Assembly: GCF_964656455.1 (NCBI RefSeq)
Contig: NC_135712.1
Location: forward strand, 70,623,239 to 70,687,238
DNA from: Halichoerus grypus
Lineage: Eukaryota; Chordata; Mammalia; Carnivora; Phocidae
Reading direction: 5' to 3'
Length of the DNA stretch: 64,000 nucleotides
The translations under genes were made by a program, and so were the position numbers. The notes beneath the pieces were generated by a model. It did no database searches and was not told the DNA's origin. It saw only the letters and a program-made list of their open reading frames with translations. Below are positions 44,071-56,075 of this stretch, in pieces. Position 1 is the first letter of the stretch. Every line of letters starts with the position of its first letter.

Positions 44071-46113
44071 TCTAATTATCCACACAAAGCCTGTAGGTGT
44101 CATCACACTTAATGCTTAAATATTGAACACTTTCCTCCTGACATCAGAAACATGATTGATTGGTGGTGCTGTCACCACCAATATTCAATGATGTACCAGA
44201 GATTGTAGCAATTATTATACAGCAAAAGAACAGAGGCATAAAAATGAGAAATAAAGAAATAAAACTGTCATTATTCACAGATGATATGACAATATACACA
44301 GAAAATCTAAAAGAATCTGCAAATAAACTCTTAGAATTCTTAAATGAATTAAGTAAAATTGCTAGATAGAAAATCAATATGCAAAAACCAACTGCATTTT
44401 TATATGCTCTACAATCAGTTAGAAAATGAAAATCTTAAAAATGGAACTTATAATAACATAAAAATGCCAAATACTTAGAAATAAATATAATGATGTACAA
44501 GAGCCCTATACGAAAACCTACAAAACATTGCTAAGAGAAATTAAAGACAATATATCAATGGAGAAATATACCATGTTCATGGATTGGAAGACTCATATTG
44601 CTAAGATGCTGCATCTCACCAAATTGATCTATAGATTCAATGCAATCCCAATCAAAATCCCAGCAAGATTTTTTTTTAGAAATTGATGGAAAGATTCCAA
44701 AATTTCCAACAGAAATGCAAAGGACTTAGAAGAGTCAAGATATATTCAAGAAGAGCAAAGCTGGAGGAGTTACACTACCAGATTTCAAGGCTTAGAATAA
44801 AGCTACAATTAATCAACACTGCATTGTATGGTGGTAAGACAAGCAAATACATTCATAGAAAAGAATACAGAATTCAGAAATAAACAACACATATACTGTC
44901 ACTTGCTGTATAACAAGGGCACCACTGAAATTCAGTGGGGGAAAAGATGGTCTTGTCAATAAGTGGGACTAGAGCAACTGGATATTCTCACAGAAAAAAA
45001 AAAAAGATCCTCTATCTCATATCATCTATAACATTTCATTTGAAATAGATCATAGACCCAAATGTTAAAACTAAAACAATAAAATTTCTAAAAGAAATGA
45101 GACCATATCATTATGACTTTGGGGTAGGCAAAGATTTTTTAGGCAGAACACACAAGGCAATACACAAAAGAAAAAAATGATGCCTTAGATTGATTAAAAT
45201 TAAGATTGGCTATCAAAGAAACACTATTGAGTGAAAATCAAGCCTTATACTGGAGATTTTCACAATATGTATAGCCAACAAAGGACTCATTATGAGAATA
45301 TACAAAGAACTTCTACAAATCAATAAGAAAAAAACCCAACCATCTAATTCTTTTAATGGGCAAAAGACACAAACAAGATTTCACAAAAGAGGATATCCAA
45401 ATGGACAAATAAGCACATAAAAAGATGCTCAAATAAAGAAAGTACAATTAAATCCACAATAATTTACTAAGACTCATTCATTACAATGACTCAAATTTTT
45501 AGGAGAATAGTAATACCAACTGTTGATGAGTAGATGAAACAACTGAACTCTATCCTGGTGGGAATGCAGGATAACTTTGGGAAATAGTAGGATAGTATGT
45601 ACTTATGCTAATTTTATGCCTATCCTACAACCCAGCAATCCCATTCCTATTATACATCCAAGGAAAATCTCCATCAAAAGACACGTGTAAGGACGTTTCT
45701 AGCAGTTTTATTCATAATAACTAAACACCAGCAACAAGCTAAAAGTTCATCCCTAGAGGGCTGGATGACCCAATTGTGATATATTCATAGAATGGAATAC
45801 CACACAGAGATATAAAAGAGTGAATTACTGTTACATACTACAGTGGATGAATCTTCCCACCCTACGCTGACCAAAGAAACTGGATGCCAAAGAAGGCATT
45901 CTGTTTGATTCAATTATGTTCAAGAAAGATGAAAACAATCTATGGAGGTAGCTGTCAGAGTAGTTGTAATCATTGAGGGGGTTGGGTATTGACAAGGAAG
46001 GGGCATAAGGGAGTCTCCTGGCGTGCTGGAGATGTGCTATACCTCCATTTTGGTGGTATTACATAGGTGTATATATGAAAATATTCACTGAATTGCACAT
46101 TTAAAATTGATGC

Positions 46114-46220
46114 ACTTGGGGTACACTACTGGTTCAGTTGGTAGAGGATGCGACTCGATCTCAGGGCTGTGAGTTCAAGCCCCATGTTGGGTGTAGAGAT
46201 TACTTAAAATCCTTTAAAAA
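46114..46220 (+). repeat. Carnivore SINE, short old type, host of two younger SINEs
   Basis: GGGGTACACTACTGGTTCAG head, GTTCAAGCCCCATGTTGGGT, AGATTACTTAAAATCC tail. Its own TSD AAAATTGATGCACTT resumes at about 46628 (AAAATTGACACACTT). Confidence 0.88.
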
Positions 46221-46404
46221 AAAAAAAAAGATTTTATTTATGTATTTGTCAGAGAGAGAGAGCACTAACGGGGGGAGCAGAAGGCAGAGGGAGAAGCAGG
46301 TTCCCCACTGAGCAAGGAGCCCGATGCAGGACTTGTTCCCAGGAGCCTGGGATCATGAACTGAGCCAAAGACAGACACTTAACCGACTGAGCCACCCAAC
46401 ATCA
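46221..46404 (-). repeat. Carnivore SINE inserted in the SINE at 46114
   Basis: Minus-orientation copy, right end GCCACCCAACATC. The host tail AGATTACTTAAAATCC is repeated on both sides as its TSD. Confidence 0.92.
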
Positions 46405-46427
46405 AGATTACTTAAAATCCTTAAAAA

Positions 46428-46616
46428 GGGGGCACCTGGGTGGCTCAGTTGGCTAAGCGACTGCCTTCAGCTCGGGTCATGATTCTGGAGTCCTGGGATC
46501 GAGTCCTACATTGGGCTCCTGGCTCAGTGGGGAACCTGCTTCTCCCTCTGACCCTCTCCCCTCTCATGCTGTCTGTTTCTCTTTCTCTCTCAATAAATAA
46601 AATCTTAAAAAAAAAA
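46428..46616 (+). repeat. Third SINE of the nested cluster
   Basis: GGGGCACCTGGGTGGCTCAG head and AATAAATAAAATC tail. AATCCTTAAAAA before it and AATCCTTTAAAAA after it form the TSD. Confidence 0.92.
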
Positions 46617-46674
46617 ATCCTTTAAAAAATTGACACACTTTGCTGCACTTCAATAATGTAAAAAGAACTATGGA

Positions 46675-47034
46675 ACAACAATAGTAACCAATCTAGACAA
46701 TAAAAACAATGTAGACAACAGATAATAGAAGTCAGGACCAATGTAGTGGATGTGGAGATGGATGTTTGGGCAGGTGGGGAGGGCAGGCTTGTAACTTCTG
46801 AGTTGACTCTTCAGGACTTAGTAGTATCAACAGTGACATCAACTCCTTAGAAAGAAAGAAAAGTGTACAAATAGCCATCTCATAATGACTAAATACATTT
46901 CTTTTCAATTGTATCTTGTATCTTAAAGTTGACTTTTGCTTTAAATGTTTGTTATAAATATTTTTTTCAAAAAGTGAATTGCCAAGGGTTACAACCCAGC
47001 TTAGGAAAAGTTGCCAAGGGGCTCATTAATTACC

Positions 47035-47071
<37 letters not shown>

Positions 47072-47440
47072 AACAACCTGAGAAAAAACAAAAACAAAAA
47101 AGGAGCTGTGTCAATCAGGCCTGTGAATAACAGAGAGAAAGATGCTTTCTCCAGCAAGTGGTGAACGTGTGGCATTAAGTATGGAGGTGACTGTACTTTT
47201 TCCTCGTGGAAGAAGGAAAGAGATGCAGATATGTTTGTGGAGAGGATTTTTTTCCAAAGAAGGATATAAACAAAATATATTGAACCAACCTAAGGCAACT
47301 GGGCTGTTTATAATTATTAGGATCGATTTGGTAGGTAACAGATGAGGTTCCTACAATAACAAGTTGCAGCCCAAATTGGCCACACACACATAATGTTCAT
47401 TATCCAGCAGGTATAAAAACAGTCTTAAAATTAGCTTCAT
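46675..47440. other. Intergenic sequence, no gene seen
   Basis: Holds only the (AC)n tract listed next. Confidence 0.4.
47037..47071 (+). repeat. (AC)n microsatellite
   Basis: About 17 AC units. Confidence 0.95.
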
Positions 47441-47827
47441 GGACTTGATGAGGCCCCAGGGCTCTGTCCCGTTAAGTACTCCGTTTCACTGGAAACAAGG
47501 CATTCTGTGTCCAGGTCACACCACAGGCTTTGTTAATGAGCATAATGGATGTTAGAAATTTTTGACTGCTGAAATTAGTAGTGTGCCAACGTGTGTGGGT
47601 TCTCTGGAAATCCTGAAGAGCATCTCGGCCATTGCATGGTCAGGGTCACAGGCCGGTGGCCCAGACCCCAGAGAATGGCACTCTGGGCTTGTCTCCTAAG
47701 TGGTCCTGTGATCCAGAAGAGTCCTGGCCTTTTGAGTTTGACAAGATGGTAGCTGAATCCTCACGGGACTTGTTTCAAGTGAAATGGAGTACTTAGAGGG
47801 ACAGAGCCCTGGGGCTTCATCAAGTCC
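47441..47827. repeat. Inverted repeat with 59-bp arms, family unknown
   Basis: Arms 47441-47499 and 47769-47827 are reverse complements at 54 of 59 positions, around a 269-bp centre that is not palindromic. The outer end reads GGACTTGATG...CATCAAGTCC. It may be a DNA-transposon relic with long terminal inverted repeats or a local inverted duplication. No clear TSD is seen. Confidence 0.75.
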
Positions 47828-48543
47828 TCTTTTTAGAGGTTGTAAACATCGGGGGTGGGGGGGGAAATGTAGAAATCACAGCTACAAAGACAGGTGAGTT
47901 CTAAAAGAGCCTACTGGATGGATTATTGAAACCAGTGTTCAAATCCTACCTCTGCCACTCACATGATGCTAGGTTGCTTACTATTTACTTCACTCTGCCT
48001 TAGTTCCTTAATCTTATATTCCAAACAGAAATTCCTTGGTGAGGAAATTCTCTGAAAGGAAATCCAAACCCAGCAGATTCAAGCGTCTGACATTGGCACA
48101 CTCCTGCCCCCTGGTGGTTATTTTTTAGAACTATGTGGGTTGTGGTAAGGGCACAAATAAAATGTGGAAACTGTAAAAACAAAAATCATGAGATGCCTTC
48201 CTTGTAGTGCACATTAGCTTTTTGATTGTTAATTTTCTTGCTCCTCCGTGCTTTTTCCCTCCTACTCTAGTCCAAACACACACTGCAGGAAATTTCCAGA
48301 GTCATCCAATTACCCCAGAGGAACTGTAGTATATTTGTTTGCATTTGTATATTTCCTTCTCCTCCAGATCTCAAGGATGTGTGGAGCATAGCCATGTCTT
48401 TGTGTCATTAGCATGGCCTTTTCAGGAGGTGTGACCACAGAGTCAAACAAAAGCATGGGAGATATACAGAATCCACCAGGAGATCATTTAAATATGTAAA
48501 ACTATTATAGCCCTAGCAGGTAGAGAGAATATGAAAACAATTC
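47828..48543. other. Intergenic sequence
   Basis: A plus-strand MIR-like piece lies at about 47915-48010 (GTTCAAATCCTACCTCTGCC ... CTCTGCCTTAGTTCCTTAAT). No gene. Confidence 0.45.
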
Positions 48544-48560
48544 AAGATTGAATGAAGCAG

Positions 48561-48758
48561 GGCGCCTGGGTGGCTCAGTCGTTAAGTGTCTGCCTTCGAC
48601 TCAGGTCATGATCCCAGGATCCTGGGATCGAGTCCCACATCAGGCTCCCTGCTCAGCAGGAAGCCCGCTTCTCCCTCTCCCACTCCCCCTGCTTGTGTTC
48701 CTGCTCTCGCTATCTCTCTCTGTCAAATAAATAAGTAAAATCTTTAAAAAAAAAAAAA
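48561..48758 (+). repeat. Carnivore SINE
   Basis: GGCGCCTGGGTGGCTCAGTC head, TCCCACTCCCCCTGCTTGTG middle. Exact 17-bp TSD AAGATTGAATGAAGCAG. It looks young. Confidence 0.96.
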
Positions 48759-48775
48759 AAGATTGAATGAAGCAG

Positions 48776-49882
48776 TAAATTGAATTTAATTAAGAAGTGA
48801 AGCAACTGAGTTATGGAACTTTACCCATCCTAACTAGGTGACTAAGTGGAAAGAAGTTCAAGAATTATCAGGGCTTTTAATTGGACTCAACGGAATGGGA
48901 TTCCCAATCCAACCCCATTGGTAGAAAAAATTTCTTTCTAAAAAATTTGTATTTTTCCTGCTTTTCATGACTGTGAATGTGAGTTTGGAGTTGGAGAAAA
49001 GACAGGAAACAAAGACAGAAGGGAAAAGAGTAGGAGGAAGATCTCAGAAATTCAGGTGGGGTGCTAGAAGGGATGAGAGCAAAGAGCTTGGCCCCCTTGC
49101 TTCTTGGTTGACCAGGGCTCCTGTTCTGTCATCCCACCTGGATACCCCTTGGCAGGTGCTGGTTGGGGCCCCATTACTACCCTAAATATCAGGAGCTTCT
49201 ATCGACTAGACTTTCTTCCGCTGAGGTGGACTCGGGCCTAGCCCTGGATGAGGTTGTAATGTGGCTGAGGTATCTGGGTATGATTCAAGAGTCCTGGAAG
49301 GAGAATTATGAGTTTTGGGCTCCAGCTCTAATAATTTGCCAAACCACAACCTCCTGGAGCTTTGATTTCTTTATCTGTAAAATGAATGTATCTTTTCTCT
49401 CTAGCTCGTAAGTTTAAAGATCAAATGTGTAAAATACATGGGCAAGTTCTATCACTGTCAAGCAGTGGCATTAAAAGCTAGTATGTAATAATCTGCTGCC
49501 TCCAGCCTCCCCAGATCAACTTGATGGCGCTCTCAGATTCTGCTTCCTGTCTGTCTTTCCCCGTCCCCTATCATGACCTGCTCTGTATATATAATTGCTA
49601 TCCACACCTAAATAGTATTAAATCAGAGATTTATACAATTAAATCTGAAATGGCTATAGCTTGTTCAGAAATATTTGCATATTAAACCTTATCTCTGTTT
49701 GAGTAGTAAAAACATTTAGCTCTTGTTGAAGAAATGTGAGCCAACAGTTTGCGGTAGGGAAGAGAAGCAAGGCTCTCCTGGCTCTGAAAGCACTTCTTTT
49801 AGGCCTGAATTATCCTGTCTAAGCTGGAATTCAGAATGAATCTTTGGATCAGTATTTTTTTTCTTTTTTGGAACAATATTTT
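48776..49882. other. Intergenic sequence, no gene seen
   Basis: 49290-49420 (AGAGTCCTGGAAGGAG ... CTTTGATTTCTTTATCTGTA) looks like a diverged plus-strand MIR. Confidence 0.4.
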
Positions 49883-50093
49883 ATTTTATTTATTTATTTT
49901 TTTTTAAAGATTTTGTTTACTTATTTGACAGAGAGAGACACAGCGAGAGAGGGAACACAAGCAGGGGGAGTGGGGGAGGGAGAAGCAGGCTTCCCGCGGA
50001 GCAGGAGCCCGATGCGGGGCTCGATCCCAGGACCCTGGGATCATGACCTGAGCCGAAGGCAGACGCTTAACGACTGAGCCACCCAGGCGCCCC
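49883..50093 (-). repeat. Carnivore SINE
   Basis: Right end GCCACCCAGGCGCCCC. TSD TGGAACAATATTTTA. Confidence 0.94.
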
Positions 50094-50229
50094 TGGAACA
50101 ATATTTTAAAAGGACAGCTTTAGAGAACCTAAATTCCATTTTTTTTCTATGCATGTAGTTTGTTTTTTAGTTAGGATCCTATTACACGTACAGTTAATGG
50201 TCCGTTGAGAAATGTACCAGTGAGAGGGT

Positions 50230-50440
50230 TTAGTGCACAAATTCTGGAGCCAGCTGACCTCGGTTCAAATCCCAGCTCTTCTATTTATTAGTAGGCCATT
50301 GAAATGCTGTGTCTCAGTTTCTTTATCTGTAAAATGGGGGAAATTAATAATACCTACCTCCATAGATTTATGGGAAAGATTAAGTAAGTTAATAGGTCTA
50401 AAACAGTGTCTGGTACTTGGTAAGCATTAGCTAGTATTTA
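50230..50440 (+). repeat. MIR
   Basis: TCTGGAGCCAGCTGACCTCG, GGTTCAAATCCCAGCTCTTC, CAGTTTCTTTATCTGTAAAA, GGTACTTGGTAAGCATTAGC: a long, well preserved MIR. Confidence 0.85.
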
Positions 50441-50449
50441 TTCTAATTA

Positions 50450-51000
50450 CAAGTAAAAAATTTCAAACCATTCAGAAATTTGATTTTAAAAATTAAAAAT
50501 CCCACCTAAACTCCCAAGCTCCCCACCTCCCACATTAACCTCCCTCCCCTCTTCACAGGCAACTGTTAACGGTTCCCTTGTGATGATCCTTCAAGAGTTT
50601 TTACTGATACATTTTTCAAATCATGGGATTATAATATGCTCACCTTGGTAGCTTGTTTTTCTCATTTAACTGTGTAACTAGGAGACTTTTCCAGGTCACT
50701 GCGTCCAGCCCTACCTCCTTTTTCCTATGTGCATCACAATATGCCACAGCATGGACAACTCTACAGTTTATTTAACCAATGTCTTTTCTTTCTTTCTTCT
50801 TTCTTTCTTTCTTTCTTTCTTTCTTCTTTCTTTTCTTTCTTTCCTTTTTTTTTTTTTTTTCCGCAGCCTGAACAGGGACACGAATAACCACGTTCATGAA
50901 TAACATGAATAACGTCTTATTGATGGATGCTCGGGTTGCTGCCATTTTTCCACTATCAGGTTCACTTTTGACACATTCTTTTCTTTTTGTAATTCAAAAC
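50450..51000 (-). repeat. Old L1-type relic, minus orientation
   Basis: CCTCTTCACAGGCAACTGTT, TACTGATACATTTTTCAAAT, GTGCATCACAATATGCCACA and TATTTAACCAATGTC fit antisense L1M text. A pyrimidine tract interrupts it. Confidence 0.55.
50784..50860 (+). repeat. (TTTC)n and T-run
   Basis: TTTC units with breaks, ending in about 17 T. Confidence 0.92.
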
Positions 51001-51474
51001 CATCCAGCTGAAGGCCAGCAGGACTTCCGCATTTCAGCACAGGAGCTCATTTCCTATTGAGCAAAGCTTCTTCCTCAGGTCCGCTCTTGCCACACCCTGC
51101 ACGGGTGGGGGCTTTTCCACAGAAAGAAGAAGTGGAAGTCTCTCTCCTGGGCCTTAGGAGTAAACACGCTCACTCCCTCGATGGAGATGCCTGGCCCACA
51201 CAGCACCACTGCCCCTGGGGCTCCTCATGCTTAGCAAGCTGATACAACAAAATCAACATGACTTGGCCTGCTGTCCATTGACTGTTATATGTTATAACAG
51301 TTCTGGCCACAGACAGGATGCCTTCCCATAACAATGCCTCACCGCTTAGTCGAAGCGACGTGTGGGCCAGGGTGGGCCTGTCTCCTCAGCGTCATCCCAA
51401 CATACATGTCTGTTTTCAGGGGTCTTTGGCTATTGGTTTACTTGTCGGGAATACTCTTTCCAATCCACTCCAGA
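51001..51474. other. Intergenic sequence, no gene seen
   Basis: No recognisable gene or repeat. Confidence 0.4.
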
Positions 51475-51688
51475 TTTTTTTTTTTTTTGAGAGAGTGAGC
51501 CAGCAAGCACGCACATGTGCAAATGAGCAGGGGTGAGTGGGTGGGGGTAGAGGCAGAGGGGGAGGCAGAGGGAGAAGCAGGCTCCCCGCTGAGCAGGAAG
51601 CCCGATGCGGGACTCGATCCCAGGACTCTGGGATCATGACCTGAGTGGAAGGCAGACGCTTAACCGACTGAGCCACCCAGGCGCCCCT
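51475..51688 (-). repeat. Carnivore SINE
   Basis: Right end GCCACCCAGGCGCCCC. TSD TCCAATCCACTC. Confidence 0.94.
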
Positions 51689-52072
51689 CCAATCCACTCT
51701 AAACAGACAAATCTCCCTTTGAGGATGAACTGAAATCTGATCCCTGTTTTGAAGCTTTCCCAGTCGCTCCAGCCTACACTAATCCTTCCCTTCTCTGAAT
51801 CTGTTCAGCAAGAAGGCCTTCTGAGTGTATAGCACCTTGTGAAGGGGAACCCCTGGGCCACAGACAAATGGCCGAAGACCCAGGGGTTGTGCGAAGGTTC
51901 CAAATAGAAGGCCACGGTATACATGAATCTCATAGAAATCATGTTATTACAAGAGGAGAGGCCAATAAGTGGAGAGACACTTCGGAATTTATTGGAGTTA
52001 ATATGAACCAAAGGGAATCATAGATTAGAAACAGGAACATCCACAACTAAAAAGAAGGAAAGCAAGTCTCAA

Positions 52073-52241
52073 GAAGTGTTTCTCAAAGAGCCGTCTGGGG
52101 GATTTGTTAGAAATGCAAATTCTCAGGCCCACCCCAGACCTACTGAATCAGAAACTCTGCAGGTGGATGGGGCCCAGTAATCCGTGTTTTAACTAAACCT
52201 TCCAAGTGAGTCTGACGCACATGGAAGTTTGAGAACACCTG
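52073..52241 (+). mobile_element. MER5A hAT-type transposon relic
   Basis: TTTCTCAAAG start, TTAGAAATGCAAATTCTCAG, ACCTACTGAATCAGAAACTC, GGGGCCCAGTAATCCGTGTT and AGTTTGAGAACACC end: near full length. Confidence 0.88.
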
Positions 52242-52483
52242 GCAGCAAAGAAGAGACTTCTGCAATCCAAAGTCCTGTGAGTTGTAAGGTAAGTAAAGAG
52301 GACTCTAGGTGCTACCCATGCTTCCCACCACTGTCAGCAGCTGCGTTCTGGATCTGGTGGTGGGAAGTGAAGGAACAGATCCAAGAAACACATGGTCCTT
52401 CATTTTAAGGGAAGACAGGATTCATAAGATAGGAATCATCATGCAAGGTAAGATGGGCTTAGTGCCAAAGAGAGTGATAGACC

Positions 52484-52646
52484 CCACTGGTTCCCAAATA
52501 GAGTCCCTTGGGAGAAGCTTGTTACAAACACAGGTTCCTAGATCCCACCCTGCAAGATTCTGATTGAACACATCTGTGGAGTTACTGGGTCCAGACTTTT
52601 AAAAAGCTGCTCAAATTTTTTGAAGCCTGGTTTGGGAAACCCTGGT
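52484..52646 (+). mobile_element. MER5-type transposon relic
   Basis: CCACTGGTTCCCAAATAGAG, GGTTCCTAGATCCCACCCTG, CTGATTGAACACATCTGTGG and TTTGGGAAACC end: same order as MER5, more diverged than the copy before it. Confidence 0.7.
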
Positions 52647-52649
52647 ATA

Positions 52650-53489
52650 AACACTAGTAATGAGGAGGTTCTGAGTAGGGAGGAGAGAGCTCAAGCCTGG
52701 AGCAGCGGGGGAAACCCCAGTGAGCAGAAAGGAATCCTCCTACCTGTTGAGCTCCCTTCCAAGGGCTGTGCTGGTCCAGTCGTGTCTCCTGGAGGCCTGC
52801 TGGACAGGAGAAGTACAGATGTCCAGGGCTAGAGTTCTGACTACAACTTGGCCCCACGATTTCTCTCCCCCTTGGATGGAGGGGTAAGCCTGATCTGCCG
52901 GAGGTGGAGATTGATGGAGGAGGGAGGACAGGAGGAACGCCTGCATGAGGAGGCAAACCAAAGCGGAAAGGGGGCATGTGAGGAAAAGCTTAAAGGTTAA
53001 TGCTAGGTATCCAGCACACTGTCAGGACTTACAGACTAAGGGCTGCTAACCAAAAGACTAAGACTGCGTTGTTTTTTTGTTTTAAGGGAAGGAAAGGACC
53101 ATTTAGAAAGCTCCAGAGGTGACTGAGCTCAGACAAAGCTGAGACTTATCTAGACTCTGTTCTAGAGTGCTCTCTGACCAGTCGTGGGCCTAAGAGACGA
53201 GTGTTGTGTCACCACCTGAGTTGGTGAGAAAGCCATCATCTCCAATGGTTTTCAAAATTTGATTTAACAGCAGAGCCCATGACAAATACCTCAAGTAGAA
53301 CTCTGAAATGAGGAAAACTTAAAAACATAAGAACTGAGCTGCTGTGGTTAAAGTAGGGGTCCCATTTCCACCACCCTAGTCTCCTTCCTTCCTATCACTC
53401 TGGAACCATTACCATTCCCCATCCCCACCCTGGCTCCCTAGGATGCTGCTCCATAGAAAGCAGTTTGAAAAACACTGATCCACTTAACC
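52650..53489. other. Intergenic sequence, no gene seen
   Basis: GATGCTGCTCCATAGAAAGC with AGTTTGAAAAACACTGATCC near 53440-53482 is the end of another DNA-transposon-like relic, weak. Confidence 0.4.
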
Positions 53490-54225
53490 TCCCAACCACT
53501 GCCTTCCTAGATTGCTTTCAGGGACAGTTAGGTCATTACTAAACAGAAGTCATCCTTCCTATTGCTGGAAACTTTGATCCTCAGAAAGTTACTCCTTTTA
53601 TTGAGGTGAGATCTGTCCTTAAACGTCCACCCACTGTGCCTTGAGTTGCCCTCTGGAAGTACTGCTACATTCTTCCATACAAAAAGTCTTTAAATAATAT
53701 GCATTAAGAGCAATCTTCTCTTTTCCAGGCAAAAACCCAGCATGTCTCCCCATAGATTCTCATGTGGCATGGTCCAGTTTGTCAATGTCCCTTTTAAAAT
53801 GAGCCTCCTGAAAGAGAATGTGGCTCCAGACAGGATCTGGCCAAGGCAGAGTACAATGGGCCATTCCTTCCCTTGATCTGGACATTAAACCTCAATTAGT
53901 GTGGCATGGGATTACATTAGCTTCCTTGGCAGCCACTCTGTAGTCTGTTCATACCGAATCTACTGTCAGTTAAAACCCCTCTGTCTCCCACTAATTGCTG
54001 TTAAGTGAATTCTTTCCCAGCCTGTGCTCCTGCAGTTCGTATTTCTTAATGGAAGCTCTGGATCTCCGTAATAGTTCATCCTATTGGTTTTAGAGCAGTC
54101 ATTCAAAATATTATAAAATCTTGCTTCTGTTCTTCAGTGAGCTATTACTGCCCAGCCTCAGCTGCCTTGAATTTTAATGTTCCTTCTGTACATCTGAAAG
54201 TACAAATGTACACCACTAACATATA
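53490..54225. repeat. Possible CR1/L3-type ancient LINE relic
   Basis: Text such as GATCTGGCCAAGGCAGAGTA, CTTGATCTGGACATTAAACC, GGATTACATTAGCTTCCTTG and CTGTCAGTTAAAACCCCTCT follows the 3' region of CR1/L3 elements as I remember it. Orientation is probably plus. Confidence 0.5.
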
Positions 54226-54260
54226 TCTGGGGCTTACGAGAGCACTAGAGGCAAGAGCCT

Positions 54261-55033
54261 TTTTTTTTCAATTAAAAAAATTTTTTAAATTGAAGTATAG
54301 TTGACACACAATGTTAAATTAGTTTCAGGTGTACAACATAGTGCTATGACAGGTCCATATACTATGCTGTGCTCACCACAAGTGTAGCGACCATCTGTCC
54401 CCATACGACTCTAATACAGAACCATTGACTATATTCCCTATGCTGTGCCTTTCATTCCTGTGACTTCTTCATTCCATTAACTAGAAGCCCTTATCTCCCA
54501 CTCTTCACTCATTTTGCTCATGCCCCCACACCCCTCACCTCTAGGAGCCATCAGTTTGTCTTTTATATTTATGGGTCTGTTTCTGCTTTTAGTTTACTTT
54601 TTGTTTGTTCCTTTTGTTTTTTTAGATTCCACGTATAAGTGAAATCATGTGATATTTGTTTTTGTCTTTCTTACTTATTTCACTTAGCATAATACCCTCG
54701 AGGTCTATCCATGTTGTCGCAAATGGCAAGATCGTTCTTTTTTATGGCTAATATTCCATTGTGTGTTATGGCTAATATTCCACATCTTCTTTGTCCATTC
54801 ATCTATCAGTGGAACGGGGTTGCTTCCATATCTAGGCTATTGTAAATAATGCTGCAATGAACAGAGGGGTGCATGTATCTCTTCAAAGCAGTGTTTCATT
54901 TGGGGAGGGGGTAAATACCCAGTAGTGGAATTATTGGACCATATGGTATTTCTATTTTTAATTTTTTGAGAAAACTCTACACTGTTTTCTGCAGTGGCTT
55001 TACCAGTTTACATTCCCACCAATAGTGCATGAG
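54261..55033 (-). repeat. L1 3' end, minus orientation
   Basis: TTGAAGTATAGTTGACACAC, AATGTTAAATTAGTTTCAGG, GTGTACAACATAGTG, TTATTTCACTTAGCATAATA, TTCTGCAGTGGCTTTACCAG. Flanks GGCAAGAGCC and GGCAAGAGAC form a TSD, so it is a complete truncated insertion. Confidence 0.92.
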
Positions 55034-55054
55034 GGCAAGAGACATTTTTTTAAA

Positions 55055-55190
55055 CTTCCATTTATCGAATACGTACCCCTGGCCAGGTACAGCGCTATGC
55101 ACGCACTATCTGATTTAGGCTTTACGTTGGCCCAGTGAAAACAAGTATACATATATCACTTTACACATGAGGAAATGGAGGGGAAGGGAC
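55055..55190 (-). repeat. MIR
   Basis: AAACTTCCATTTATCGAATA, CGCTATGCACGCACTATCTG, CTTTACACATGAGGAAATGG. Confidence 0.65.
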
Positions 55191-55194
55191 AAAG

Positions 55195-56027
55195 ATGAAG
55201 GTATTCTGTTCTCTGAGGGGTCTTTCTCCTTGGTCATCAGTTTCAGAGACAACTGAGCACGCAGGTTCTCCCATGCACACAAACCTCATCAGCCTCCCCC
55301 TAAGGAGAGGCTTGGCTCAGCTGTGGCTGAAAAGCTTGGCCCATGGGGAGGGAGAGCAGAGAAACTAACCCCTGGCTCCTTTCCCTTAGGGTGACATCTC
55401 ATTAGCCTTTTGAAGAAGATGAAGTCACACAGAGGAATGGACAAAAATTAGAAACAGTTAGGAAAAGATGAAGTTGGATTTTAAAAACAAAGTTTATTGG
55501 GCATAAAAGTGTTATAAAATGTGACTTAGTCATACAGGTGTTTTAGTTACATGAGCTTGGAATTTGCATTCGTGGCTTTATCAGGCTGACAGAATTTTCT
55601 TTCCTTGTTTTCCTTTCTACATTTTGTAGGAGGGAATGATGATTAAGGGAAGGATTAACCCCTACAGCCCTACCTTAATTTATCTGCACAGCGCTTATAG
55701 TCATATGATATTTTTCTTACTTACTTATTTCTCCCCACTGAAATGTGAGCTCCGTGAACGTGGGTTCCTATCTGCCATGTTCTCCTCTCTATCACTATTA
55801 TCCAGAATAGTGCTTGGCACATATTAGGTGCTTAAAATGAATGAAGCTAAGTACACCACAGAAAACCTAGCATTTTAAAAAGATGATTTAAAAACAATGT
55901 AAAGGCTGGGCAAGGTTCACCCCAGCATTCACTCTGGATGTAAGTGTAGGCACGTGGCTTACATTTTAGGAAAATATTACTAACATCCTTCCAGTGCCAA
56001 GCCAAAGCTGTCTTTTAATAAATTAAA

Positions 56028-56075
<48 letters not shown>

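Larger units (their letters stand above)
42895..46670 (+). repeat. 5'-truncated L1 LINE with decayed ORF2 and nested SINEs
   Basis: Carries ORF2 from before the reverse-transcriptase core to the 3' end. In the frame open at 44160-44369 the RT active-site motif reads FTDDM (44274-44288), where L1s normally have FADDM. Later text GCAATCCCAATCAAAATCCC and GGAGGAGTTACACTACCAG follows L1 order. Many stops and indels break it, so it cannot encode a working enzyme. SINEs at 43310, 43712 and the 46.1-46.6 kb cluster interrupt it. Confidence 0.88.

Noticed and set aside
46114..46210. tRNA-Lys-like sequence as a tRNA gene
   Set aside because: It is the head of a SINE with diverged boxes, followed by a SINE tail; the same holds for all such heads here.
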